In this document: in pieces, positions 37,139-44,893 of the stretch
Layout: every line of letters starts with the position of its first letter
Numbering within the stretch: the first letter of the stretch is position 1
Source: Pseudomonas viridiflava
Lineage (GTDB): Bacteria; Pseudomonadota; Gammaproteobacteria; Pseudomonadales; Pseudomonadaceae
Direction of reading: 5' to 3'
NCBI RefSeq assembly: GCF_900589395.1
Contig: NZ_UUIS01000019.1
Span: forward strand, 62,001 to 126,000
DNA: 64,000 nucleotides
Program-made: the position numbers and the translations under genes
The notes under the pieces: generated by a model
Database searches by the model: none
What the model was told of the DNA's origin: nothing
Seen by the model: only the letters and a program-made list of their open reading frames with translations

Positions 37139-38038
37139 TCAGCCTGCCTCGCGTCGGTAGGCACTCGGGGTCATGCCTATCTGCTTCTTGAACGTCTTGG
37201 AGAAATGCGCTGAATCGGCAAACCCCCAAAAGGTGCCGATGTCGGTGATCGAACGGGTCGCGCACGCAGGATCGCGCAGGTCCTGGGCCGCCTTGAGCAG
37301 CCGCTCGCGCAGGATGTAACGGCAGACACTGTCACCGCGCGCCTCGAACAACCGGTACAACTGGCGGCTGGAAATGCCCAGTTCCTCAGCCAGCGACGCC
37401 GGAGTCAGCCGCGGAGAGTCGAGCCGTTGCAGGATGATCGATTGCACTTCATGCAATTGCAGGCCCGGCGAGTGATCACTGACCCGATACTCCAGCACCG
37501 ATTCGAGCAACGACACCAGCGCCCCTTGCAAGCCATCGCCGTCTTGCGGGCAAGACCAGTGCGCCAGCTCCCCGGCGGCCACCTGGCGCACCAGGGTACC
37601 CAGCAACTGGCCACAGACGCCCGCGGTCGACAGCTTGCCATAGCGCGGGCGGTCCAGGCCTTTGAACAGCTCGCGCGGCAGGTGAATCGACACATGCGAG
37701 AACAAGCCCTTGGGCATCATTTTCACGGCCTGGGCCGAGTCGAGCAGGGCCAGGTCGCCGGCGCGCAGGTCCAGGAAACGGTCGCCCGTTTCGATGGTCA
37801 TTTCGCCCTGCCGCTGTAGCACAAGGAAACAGTTTTCGGCCGAGTCGCAGGCGGTTGTTCCGCCCGCCTTGGCGATCACATTGGCATTACTGCGAATGTG
37901 GGCGACCGGCGTGCTGCCCACCCGCGTGGTGCTTATTTCACCGATGAAAAGGCTCTGGCAGTGGTCATAGCGGGTTTCGAAACGCCCACAGGCCGCATGC
38001 ACATTTTCGTTCCAGGCCGACAGCGCTTGACCACTCAT
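37139..38038 (-). CDS. AraC-family regulator, FeaR-like
   Basis: The 299-aa protein has an N-terminal AraC_binding_2/FeaR-type sensing domain (ETGDRFLDLRAGDLALLDSAQ; FSHVSIHLPRELF) and a C-terminal double helix-turn-helix (LTPASLAEELGISSRQLYRLFEARG; ITDIGTFWGFADSAHFSKTFKKQIGMTPSAYRR). FeaR itself controls aromatic amine breakdown. Here the likely target is the adjacent MFS gene. It converges with the TauE-type gene, 25 bp apart. Palindromes lie just upstream of its start. The pair interrupts the cco-hemN neighbourhood found in other pseudomonads. Confidence 0.88.
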   Translation of the reverse strand: MSGQALSAWNENVHAACGRFETRYDHCQSLFIGEISTTRVGSTPVAHIRSNANVIAKAGGTTACDSAENCFLVLQRQGEMTIETGDRFLDLRAGDLALLDSAQAVKMMPKGLFSHVSIHLPRELFKGLDRPRYGKLSTAGVCGQLLGTLVRQVAAGELAHWSCPQDGDGLQGALVSLLESVLEYRVSDHSPGLQLHEVQSIILQRLDSPRLTPASLAEELGISSRQLYRLFEARGDSVCRYILRERLLKAAQDLRDPACATRSITDIGTFWGFADSAHFSKTFKKQIGMTPSAYRREAG

Positions 38039-38076
38039 GCCTCTTTTCTCCAGAACACGCCCTTAAAAAAGGCAAT

Positions 38077-38106
38077 TATTCACGTGAATAGGTAACAAAA
38101 TTACCT
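38077..38106. promoter_or_regulatory. Two palindromes upstream of the AraC-type gene
   Basis: TATTCACGTGAATA (38077-38090) is a perfect 14-bp palindrome. Adjacent, AGGTAA and TTACCT (38090-38095 and 38101-38106) form a 6-bp inverted repeat. They lie 39-68 bp upstream of the AraC-type start, in the 146-bp gap after the MFS gene. They are candidate operators; AraC proteins more often use direct repeats, so another regulator is possible. Confidence 0.45.
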
Positions 38107-38184
38107 GTGCAGAATGGACAAGCATGGAGCGCGCCAACTCGTGGGGGGGCCGGTCAGAAACAGTCATCATTACTGCAACACACG

Positions 38185-39396
38185 TCAAAACCTCGACAGC
38201 ACGGCCGCTTCAGGATCTTGCGCATGCTTTAGCGTGCGCTGCACTTTCAACACCGCAACGCCATAGACCGCCAGCACCACCACCGAACAGGCGCCGGAGA
38301 ACACCAGCACCGCCGGATAGCCGAACTGCTCGATCAGGAAGCCGCCGATGGCCGGACCGAATGCCGCGCCCAGCGACAGGCACAGCGCGCCCAGTGCGAC
38401 CAGCTTGCCCGAGAGGTCGAACTCGGCCATGACCCCGAAGGTGTAGGCCAGCACGAAACTGATCGAGAACAAAAAGCACAGTGCCCCGACCACATAAGCC
38501 GTAAGGGACGAAAACTGGGCGAGCGCCACCAGGCCCAGCAGTTCGGCCAGGACGACGACCGCCACTGGCATGAAGCGCCCGGCCTTGAGCCCCAGCGCCG
38601 AGGCAATGAAGCCACCGCCGGCGTTGATCAGAAAGCCCAGTGCCAGCACCGCCCCGATGGTGTCGGCCGACAGCCCGGTCTTTTTGCCCATCAACTCAAG
38701 AAAGGCCCATACCGACATGATCCCGGTCAGGAAGACCAGGCTGGCCACCAGGCTCAACCACACGATGGTACGGCTTTGCGGGCAGTCGACTGGCGCAGCA
38801 CCGCTCGCCACCTCGCGCTGCCGCTCGCTGCGGCGTGGCACCCAGGGCAGCGGCACGATGCCCATCACCACCATGGCGATCGCGAGGGCGATCAACAGGC
38901 CCTCGAAGCCCCAGACAGGCGCAATCGCCATAGGCAGGACGATGAGCAGAAAGGCACCCGGAAGGGTTTCGATGCCCAGCTTGAAGCCGAACGCTCGCTC
39001 GGGCTGCGAGCTGTCGCCGAAAATCGTCATCGCCAGCGCATACAAGGCCCCCGTGCCGGCACCCGCCAGGGCCATGATCGCCAGCAGCGCTTCATAAGAG
39101 GGCTCGCGCAGCACGCACAGCACCGCGCCGACCACCACGGCCGATGACACCGCCGAGATGATTCGCCAACTGAGCCGGTGAATCCACAGCAGCGACGCCA
39201 GGCCCAGGGCGCCAAAGCCCAGATTCATGGCCAGGGCGAGGTTGCCAAGCTGGTGCTCGCCCAGCCCGAAGCGTTCGGCAAAGGCGCCAAACAAGACCGG
39301 CAGCACGTTCAACAACAGGGCGCCCGCCCCCGAAACCAGGCCGGCACAGAAATAAACAGAGGTTTTATCGATCGGATTGGATGTTGTCGTTTTCAT
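38185..39396 (-). CDS. Major facilitator superfamily transporter
   Basis: The 403-aa protein has 12 hydrophobic helices in two halves, with a central cytosolic loop (PWVPRRSERQREVASGAAP). The overall form is that of small-molecule MFS exporters or uptake carriers such as YcaD/aromatic-acid types. No substrate-specific motif is recognised. The FeaR-like regulator gene lies downstream on the same strand. The gene is divergent from hemN, so its promoter shares the gap with the candidate ANR box. Confidence 0.88.
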   Translation of the reverse strand: MKTTTSNPIDKTSVYFCAGLVSGAGALLLNVLPVLFGAFAERFGLGEHQLGNLALAMNLGFGALGLASLLWIHRLSWRIISAVSSAVVVGAVLCVLREPSYEALLAIMALAGAGTGALYALAMTIFGDSSQPERAFGFKLGIETLPGAFLLIVLPMAIAPVWGFEGLLIALAIAMVVMGIVPLPWVPRRSERQREVASGAAPVDCPQSRTIVWLSLVASLVFLTGIMSVWAFLELMGKKTGLSADTIGAVLALGFLINAGGGFIASALGLKAGRFMPVAVVVLAELLGLVALAQFSSLTAYVVGALCFLFSISFVLAYTFGVMAEFDLSGKLVALGALCLSLGAAFGPAIGGFLIEQFGYPAVLVFSGACSVVVLAVYGVAVLKVQRTLKHAQDPEAAVLSRF

Positions 39397-39542
39397 TCAG
39401 GTATCCCGGCTTGATAAACAGAGGCTTGCCAGCAGCCAGTGTGCAGCGCGTCCACCTGGCCGGCATGTGCCGCATTGCCGGGCTTTTGGTCGAGGCTGCC
39501 AGAACGTGCCATCGGTCAATCAAGCGGCCACACACCGGAGCC

Positions 39543-39556
39543 TTGACCCACATCAA
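39543..39556. promoter_or_regulatory. Candidate ANR/FNR box upstream of hemN
   Basis: TTGAC-CCAC-ATCAA matches the FNR/ANR consensus TTGAT-N4-ATCAA with one mismatch. Its centre is about 68 bp before the hemN ATG. hemN is an ANR target in other pseudomonads, and anr itself is the next gene. Confidence 0.7.
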
Positions 39557-39617
39557 CACCTTGCCAGCCCTGCCTCCCTACACTCGTTCATCGCCAGCTC
39601 TCCAGGGGAATACCCGC

Positions 39618-41000
39618 ATGCTCGATGTCATTCGTTGGGATTCTGACCTGATCGGCCGTTACGATCTGGCAGGCCCGCGCTACACCTCCTACCCCACGGC
39701 CGTGCAGTTCGGCACCCAGACCGGCGCGTTCGACCTGCTGCATGCGCTGCGCGACAGCCGCAAGGCGCATCGGCCGTTGTCGTTGTATGTGCACATCCCG
39801 TTCTGCGCCAACATCTGCTACTACTGCGCCTGCAACAAAGTCATCACCAAGGACCGCAGCCGGGCGCAGGCGTACCTGCAACGCCTGGGGCATGAGATCG
39901 AGATGCTCGGCTGCCACCTGGCACCCGACCAGGTGGTCGAGCAATTGCATCTGGGCGGCGGCACACCGACCTTCCTCAATCATGATGAGTTGCGTCAGTT
40001 GATGACGCGGTTGCGGACCCACTTTCATCTGCTCGATGACGACTCGGGCGACTATGGCATCGAGATCGATCCGCGCGAGGCCGACTGGTCGTCCATGGGC
40101 CTGCTGCGTGAACTGGGATTCAATCGGGTCAGCCTGGGGGTGCAGGACCTGGACCCGGCGGTACAACGTGCAGTCAATCGCCTGCAAAGCCTGGAGCAGA
40201 CACGCGCCATCGTCGAAGCGGCGCGCACCCTGCAATTTCGCTCGGTCAACATCGACCTGATCTACGGCCTGCCCTTGCAGACCCCGCAAGGCTTTGCGCG
40301 CACGGTGGACGAGATCATCGCCTTGCAGCCGGATCGCCTGTCGGTGTTCAACTACGCCCACTTGCCGGAGCGCTTCATGCCTCAGCGGCGCATCGAGCAG
40401 CACGACCTGCCCACTCCCGGGCAGAAACTGCACATGCTGCAGGGCACCATCGAGCAACTGACCCGCGCCGGTTACCGTTATATCGGCATGGACCACTTTG
40501 CCCTGCCCGACGATGAACTGGCCATCGCTCAGGAAGAAGGCACGCTGCAACGCAATTTCCAGGGCTACACCACGCACGGGCACTGCGACCTGCTGGGTCT
40601 GGGGGTGTCAGCGATCAGCCAGGTCGGCGATCTGTACTGCCAGAACAGCAGTGATCTGAACGATTACCAGACACTGCTGGCCAGTGACCAACTGGCCACC
40701 AAGCGCGGGCTGGTCTGCAATGAAGACGACCGCATCCGCCAGGCAGTCATTCAGCAACTGATCTGCCATTTCGAGCTGGATTTCGGCCAGATCGAACGGG
40801 CTTTCATGATCGGGTTTCGCGACTATTTCAGCGAGGCCTGGCCGCGTTTGATGCAGATGCATGCCGATGGCCTGATTGCGCTGGACGACCGGGGAATACG
40901 GGTCTTGCCGGCCGGTCGGCTGCTGGTACGCGCGGTGTGCATGGTGTTTGACCGCTACCTGAATCAGCAGAACACTCAACGTTTTTCCCGGGTCATTTGA
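39618..41000 (+). CDS. hemN: Oxygen-independent coproporphyrinogen III dehydrogenase
   Basis: The 460-aa radical SAM enzyme converts coproporphyrinogen III to protoporphyrinogen IX without oxygen. The cluster motif is in IPFCANICYYCACNK (CxxxCxxC plus the fourth Cys of HemN). HLGGGTPTFL and EIDPRE bind SAM, and the C-terminal HemN domain is complete. I chose ATG 39618 (MLDVIRWDSDLIGRYD), which gives the family N-terminus with AGGGGA upstream; the open frame further up is intergenic. It supplies haem for cbb3 oxidase in low oxygen. Confidence 0.96.
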   Translation: MLDVIRWDSDLIGRYDLAGPRYTSYPTAVQFGTQTGAFDLLHALRDSRKAHRPLSLYVHIPFCANICYYCACNKVITKDRSRAQAYLQRLGHEIEMLGCHLAPDQVVEQLHLGGGTPTFLNHDELRQLMTRLRTHFHLLDDDSGDYGIEIDPREADWSSMGLLRELGFNRVSLGVQDLDPAVQRAVNRLQSLEQTRAIVEAARTLQFRSVNIDLIYGLPLQTPQGFARTVDEIIALQPDRLSVFNYAHLPERFMPQRRIEQHDLPTPGQKLHMLQGTIEQLTRAGYRYIGMDHFALPDDELAIAQEEGTLQRNFQGYTTHGHCDLLGLGVSAISQVGDLYCQNSSDLNDYQTLLASDQLATKRGLVCNEDDRIRQAVIQQLICHFELDFGQIERAFMIGFRDYFSEAWPRLMQMHADGLIALDDRGIRVLPAGRLLVRAVCMVFDRYLNQQNTQRFSRVI

Positions 41001-41101
41001 GCGTAACAGGCCATCTGCATGACATTTCCTACACTGGTCGAAGCTACTAGCCCTGAGTTACCCTACAACCTGTGTGTGCTTATCCCACAAGGAATAGAGT
41101 G

Positions 41102-41836
41102 ATGTCCGAGCCAGTCAAATCGCGTGCTCATAATCAGGCTCATTGCAAGGATTGCAGTCTGGCGCCGTTGTGCCTGCCCCTCTCGTTGAACCTGGAAGAC
41201 ATGGACGCGCTGGACCAGATCGTCAAGCGTGGCCGTCCGCTGAGAAAAGGAGAATTCCTGTTTCGCCAGGGCGACACGTTCGAATCGGTGTACGCCGTGC
41301 GCTCCGGCGCCCTGAAGACGTTCAATATCAGCGACGGCGGCACTGAGCAGCTCACCGGTTTCCACCTGCCCAGCGAACTGGTCGGCATGTCCGGAATGGA
41401 CGCCCAAGCCTATCCGGTTTCGGCCCAGGCGCTGGAAACCACGTCGGTGTGCGAGATCCCGTTCGAGCGCCTGGACGAACTGTCCGTGCAGTTGCCGCAG
41501 TTGCGGCGCCAGTTGATGCGCGTCATGAGCCGTGAGATCCGTGACGACCAGCAGATGATGCTGTTGCTGTCGAAGAAAACCGCCGACGAGCGTATCGCCA
41601 CCTTCCTGGTCAATCTGTCGGCACGCTTCCGGGCGCGAGGCTTTTCAGCCAATCATTTCCGCCTGAGCATGTCGCGCAACGAAATCGGCAATCACCTGGG
41701 CCTGGCGGTCGAGACGGTATCGCGGGTATTCACCCGGTTCCAGCAGAACGCGCTGATTGCGGCCGAGGGCAAGGACATCCAGATCCTTGACCCGATCCAG
41801 CTCTGCGCCCTGGCAGGCGGCGCCATGGAAAGCTGA
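41102..41836 (+). CDS. anr: Anaerobic regulator ANR (FNR-type)
   Basis: The 244-aa CRP/FNR-family activator senses oxygen through a [4Fe-4S] cluster. Its ligands are seen at Cys15, Cys18, Cys24 ([12 protein letters not shown]) and Cys117 (TTSVCEIPF). The cyclic-nucleotide-like barrel ([19 protein letters not shown]) and the DNA-recognition helix ([14 protein letters not shown], with the Glu-x-x-Ser-Arg of FNR) are intact. ATG 41102 follows AAGGAATAGAGTG. It controls the oxygen-response regulon, probably including hemN next to it. Confidence 0.97.
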   Translation: MSEPVKSRAHNQAHCKDCSLAPLCLPLSLNLEDMDALDQIVKRGRPLRKGEFLFRQGDTFESVYAVRSGALKTFNISDGGTEQLTGFHLPSELVGMSGMDAQAYPVSAQALETTSVCEIPFERLDELSVQLPQLRRQLMRVMSREIRDDQQMMLLLSKKTADERIATFLVNLSARFRARGFSANHFRLSMSRNEIGNHLGLAVETVSRVFTRFQQNALIAAEGKDIQILDPIQLCALAGGAMES

Positions 41837-41897
41837 AACGTGCGATCCAGGGCTGGCCGGCCTACACTGTCGGCCTACCTTGCCCTGGATTGCCCGT

Positions 41898-42446
41898 ATG
41901 ACTTTTGACGACATCCACCTCAAATCCCTAATCCGCCCCGTCGTGGACTTTCCCAAGCCCGGCGTAGTGTTTCGCGACATTACCCCGCTGTTCCAGTCGC
42001 CCAAGGCCATGCGCCAGGTCATTGATCATTTCGTGCAACGCTACATCGACGCCGATTTCAACCAGATCGGGGTGATGGATGCGCGCGGCTTCCTGATCGG
42101 TTCGGTGGTGGCCTACGAGCTGAACAAGCCGCTGGTGCTGTTTCGCAAGCAGGGCAAGCTGCCGGCCGACGTGTTGTCGCAGGCGTACCAGACCGAATAC
42201 GGCCAAGCCTTTCTGGAAGTGCATTCCGACAGCCTGTGCGATGGCGACAGCGTGGTGCTGTTCGATGACCTGATCGCTACCGGCGGTACGCTGATTGCGG
42301 CGGTCAGCCTGATCCGCCGCATGGGTGCCCGGGTGCATGAGGCAGCGGCCATTATCGACCTGCCGGAACTGGGCGGTTCCAGGCGGCTTGAAGACCTGCA
42401 AGTACCGACCTTCAGCCTGACCCGCTTCGCCCTGGACGAGCTGTAG
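41898..42446 (+). CDS. apt: Adenine phosphoribosyltransferase
   Basis: The 182-aa purine-salvage enzyme joins adenine to PRPP. The PRPP-binding motif [14 protein letters not shown] and the N-terminal [13 protein letters not shown] are diagnostic. ATG 41898 gives the canonical start ([15 protein letters not shown]), although the ribosome-binding site is weak. It follows anr by 61 bp. The stop codon lies inside the left arm of a large REP-type inverted repeat. Confidence 0.97.
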   Translation: MTFDDIHLKSLIRPVVDFPKPGVVFRDITPLFQSPKAMRQVIDHFVQRYIDADFNQIGVMDARGFLIGSVVAYELNKPLVLFRKQGKLPADVLSQAYQTEYGQAFLEVHSDSLCDGDSVVLFDDLIATGGTLIAAVSLIRRMGARVHEAAAIIDLPELGGSRRLEDLQVPTFSLTRFALDEL

Positions 42447-42587
42447 GAGCGCGCTCTGCCCGCGACCGAGTGCGCAGCGCTCGCAAAAATCGATTAAACG
42501 CTGAAAATTTACGACTGAAATATCTGCGAAACGCCACAAATTTACGACTGCTAACGCAGCCGGTCGCGGGCAAGCGCGCTCCTACAG
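42441..42587. repeat. REP-flanked interspersed element with duplicated core (copy 2)
   Basis: Left arm CTGTAGGAGCGCGCT and CCCGCGACCG (42441-42468) pairs with right arm CGGTCGCGGG and GCGCGCTCCTACAG (42561-42587), separated by about 92 bp. The core matches copies at 801-870 and 48.04 kb. Here a unit of about 33 bp is present twice (AAACGCTGAAAATTTACGACTG and AAACGCCACAAATTTACGACTG). The left arm contains the apt stop codon, and the right arm runs into the recR tandem repeats. Confidence 0.88.
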
Positions 42588-42684
42588 CGCGATAGCCTTG
42601 CGGTCGGTAAGGGCGTTACAGCGCGATAGCCTTGCGGTCGGCAAGGGAGTTACAGCGCGATAGGCTTGCGGCCGGCAAACGAGT
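42583..42684. repeat. Three tandem 34-bp repeats at the 3' end of recR
   Basis: Units at 42583-42616, 42617-42650 and 42651-42684, each starting TACAGCGCGATAG. The last lies inside recR and encodes its final residues; the other two are downstream copies that each carry the stop codon. Differences between neighbours are only two to five bases. The unit length is not a multiple of three. Confidence 0.93.
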
Positions 42685-43252
42685 GCGCCAGGGTGCCGCC
42701 GTCGACCAGGTCCAGCTCGCCACCCAGTGGAATGCCGTGGGCAATGCGCGAAGCGATCAGGCCCTTGTCGTGCAGCAACTGGGCGATGTAGTGCGCGGTG
42801 GCTTCGCCTTCGACGGTCGGGTTGGTGGCCAGGATCACTTCCGTGAAGCTGCCTTGCGCGGCGATACGCTCCAGCAACTGCGGAATGCCAATGGCCTCCG
42901 GGCCCAGGCCGTCCAGCGGCGACAGATGCCCCTTGAGCACGAAATAACGCCCGCGATAGCCGGTCTGCTCGACCGCGTAGACGTCGGTGGGTCCTTCGAC
43001 CACACACAACAAGGTGTCGTCGCGACGCGGGTCGGCGCATTGGGGGCACAGCTCTTCTTCGGTCAGCGTGCGGCAACTTTTGCAATGACCGACACCGTCC
43101 ATGGCCTGGCCCAAGGCCAGGGCCAGCCGCGAGCCGCCGCTGCGATCACGCTCAAGCAACTGCAGCGCCATGCGCTGGGCAGTCTTCTGCCCGACACCGG
43201 GCAGCACCCGGAAGGCATCGATCAGTTGGCGAATCAGGGGGCTGAAGCTCAT
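42650..43252 (-). CDS. recR: Recombination mediator RecR
   Basis: The 200-aa protein helps RecFOR load RecA at gaps. It has the helix-hairpin-helix start ([20 protein letters not shown]), the zinc finger C-x2-C...C-x2-C in [16 protein letters not shown], and the Toprim domain ([27 protein letters not shown]). I chose ATG 43252 ([12 protein letters not shown]), matching the family; an in-frame start five codons earlier is possible. The C-terminus FAGRKPIAL lies in a tandem repeat. The usual partner ybaB is separated by an inserted reductase gene. Confidence 0.96.
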   Translation of the reverse strand: MSFSPLIRQLIDAFRVLPGVGQKTAQRMALQLLERDRSGGSRLALALGQAMDGVGHCKSCRTLTEEELCPQCADPRRDDTLLCVVEGPTDVYAVEQTGYRGRYFVLKGHLSPLDGLGPEAIGIPQLLERIAAQGSFTEVILATNPTVEGEATAHYIAQLLHDKGLIASRIAHGIPLGGELDLVDGGTLAHSFAGRKPIAL

Positions 43253-43314
43253 GAAGAAAAGTCCCACACAATCGAAAGACGCGGTTTATACCCGCGCCTT
43301 GTCGTCAGCGTCAA

Positions 43315-44349
43315 TCAAAGCGTCGAAACCTCGACCACCAGCTTGCCGAAGTTGCGCCCTTCCAGCAGCCCGATAAAGGCCTCGGGTGCCGCTTCCAGGC
43401 CCTGCACCACGTCTTCACGGAATTTGACCTGCCCGGAGGTGACCAGCGGGGTCATGGCGTCGGTAAATTCCTGGCGGCGCGAGCCATATTCCTCGAACAC
43501 GATGAAACCCTGGATACGGGCACGCTTGGTCAGCAGGGTGCGCATCAGCAACGGCAATTTGTCCGGGCCTTGCGACTCGCCCTGGGCGTTGTACTGGGCG
43601 ATCACGCCACACAGCGGGATACGCGCCCGGGCATTGAGCAACGGCACCACGGCTTCGAACACCTTGCCGCCCACCAGCTCGTAATAGATGTCGATGCCCT
43701 TGGGGCAGGCCTCGGCCAGTTCGGCGGCAAAGTTGTCACCCCGATGGTCAATGCAGGCATCGAAACCCAGCTCTTGGACCACGTAGCGGCATTTTTCCGG
43801 GCCACCCGCCACACCGACCACCCGCAGGCCGTGCAACTTGGCGACCTGACCGACCACCGAGCCGACCGCGCCGGAAGCGGCGGCCACTACCAGAGTTTCA
43901 CCGGCCTTGGGCTTGCCGATGTCCATCAGGCCCATATAGGCCGTCATGCCGGGCATGCCCAGCACCCCCACGGCCATCGACGGGCTGGGCAGGTCCTTGG
44001 GCAGTTTCACCAGGCCTGAGCCATCATGGATGCTGTGGGTCTGCCAGCCGGTCTGGCCCACGACCAGATCGCCCGGTGCGAAATTGGAATTGAGCGATTG
44101 CTCGACCACGCTGACTGCCCCGCCTTCCATCACTGCGTCGATTTCCACCGGGTCGGCATAGGACGGCGCGTCACTCATGCGTCCGCGCATGTAGGGGTCG
44201 AGCGACAGGTACAGGGTGCGCAATTGCACTTGGCCACCCTTGAGTTCCGGCAAGGCTTCGCGCTCCAGGCGAAAGTTTTCCGGGGTCGGCCGACCTTTGG
44301 GCCGCGAGGCCAGAACGATGCGCTGGTTGAGGGTCATCTCTTGAGTCAT
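43315..44349 (-). CDS. NADP-dependent medium-chain oxidoreductase (CurA-like)
   Basis: The 344-aa protein belongs to the zinc-independent MDR group that includes CurA (curcumin/dihydrocurcumin reductase) and leukotriene B4 dehydrogenase. It has SLDPYMRGRM in the N-terminal part, nucleotide-binding VAAASGAVGSVVGQVAKL, and the group's YYELVGG and GFIVFEEY. ATG 44349 begins MTQEMTLNQRIVLASRPKG. It lies between ybaB and recR on the same strand, after a terminator, so it may have its own promoter. The natural substrate is unknown. Confidence 0.9.
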   Translation of the reverse strand: MTQEMTLNQRIVLASRPKGRPTPENFRLEREALPELKGGQVQLRTLYLSLDPYMRGRMSDAPSYADPVEIDAVMEGGAVSVVEQSLNSNFAPGDLVVGQTGWQTHSIHDGSGLVKLPKDLPSPSMAVGVLGMPGMTAYMGLMDIGKPKAGETLVVAAASGAVGSVVGQVAKLHGLRVVGVAGGPEKCRYVVQELGFDACIDHRGDNFAAELAEACPKGIDIYYELVGGKVFEAVVPLLNARARIPLCGVIAQYNAQGESQGPDKLPLLMRTLLTKRARIQGFIVFEEYGSRRQEFTDAMTPLVTSGQVKFREDVVQGLEAAPEAFIGLLEGRNFGKLVVEVSTL

Positions 44350-44457
44350 TACGCGCTCTCTTGAAGGTTGGGGTCTATAAGGAAGACCCCTCCAGAGCGC
44401 TGACGTTCGATCCCTGAACGCTGGCGTTGGCCCGGAGTACCTGCCTTGAGGGCAGGC

Positions 44458-44489
44458 AAAAAAATGCCAGGACACAAGCCTGGCATTTT
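44458..44489 (-). terminator. Terminator of the dnaX-ybaB operon
   Basis: On the minus strand AAAATGCCAGG/CCTGGCATTTT with a 7-nt loop is followed by a T run of seven. It lies about 20 bp after the ybaB stop. Confidence 0.88.
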
Positions 44490-44509
44490 CATTTGCACAA
44501 AAAGCGCCG

Positions 44510-44836
44510 TCAGAACGGCAGCTTCATGCCCGGTGGCAGTTGCATGCCGGCCGTCATGCTGGCGGTCTTTTCCGAACTGGCCTGCTCGATCTTGCGCACC
44601 GCGTCGTTGACGGCGGCGGCGATCAGGTCTTCCAGCACTTCCTTGTCTTCCTGCATCAGGCTGTCATCCAGCGAGATGCGCTTGACGTCGTGACGGCCGG
44701 TCATCACCACGCTCACCAGGCCTGCGCCCGATTGACCGGTGACTTCCGCGTTGGCCAGTTCTTCCTGCATCTTGGCCATTTTTTCCTGCATTTGCTGGGC
44801 CTGCTTCATCAGGCCAGCCATGCCACCTTTCATCAT
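44510..44836 (-). CDS. ybaB: Nucleoid-associated protein YbaB/EbfC
   Basis: The 108-aa DNA-binding dimer starts [20 protein letters not shown], with a long first helix, then the tweezer-like beta-sheet ([18 protein letters not shown]) and a Met/Pro-rich tail. AAGGAGACACCCC precedes the start. It follows dnaX by 57 bp, the conserved dnaX-ybaB pairing. Confidence 0.94.
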   Translation of the reverse strand: MMKGGMAGLMKQAQQMQEKMAKMQEELANAEVTGQSGAGLVSVVMTGRHDVKRISLDDSLMQEDKEVLEDLIAAAVNDAVRKIEQASSEKTASMTAGMQLPPGMKLPF

Positions 44837-44893
44837 GGGGTGTCTCCTTCAAGGGATAGTAAGTGCGCACACCCGTTCAGTGTGCACGCGCTG

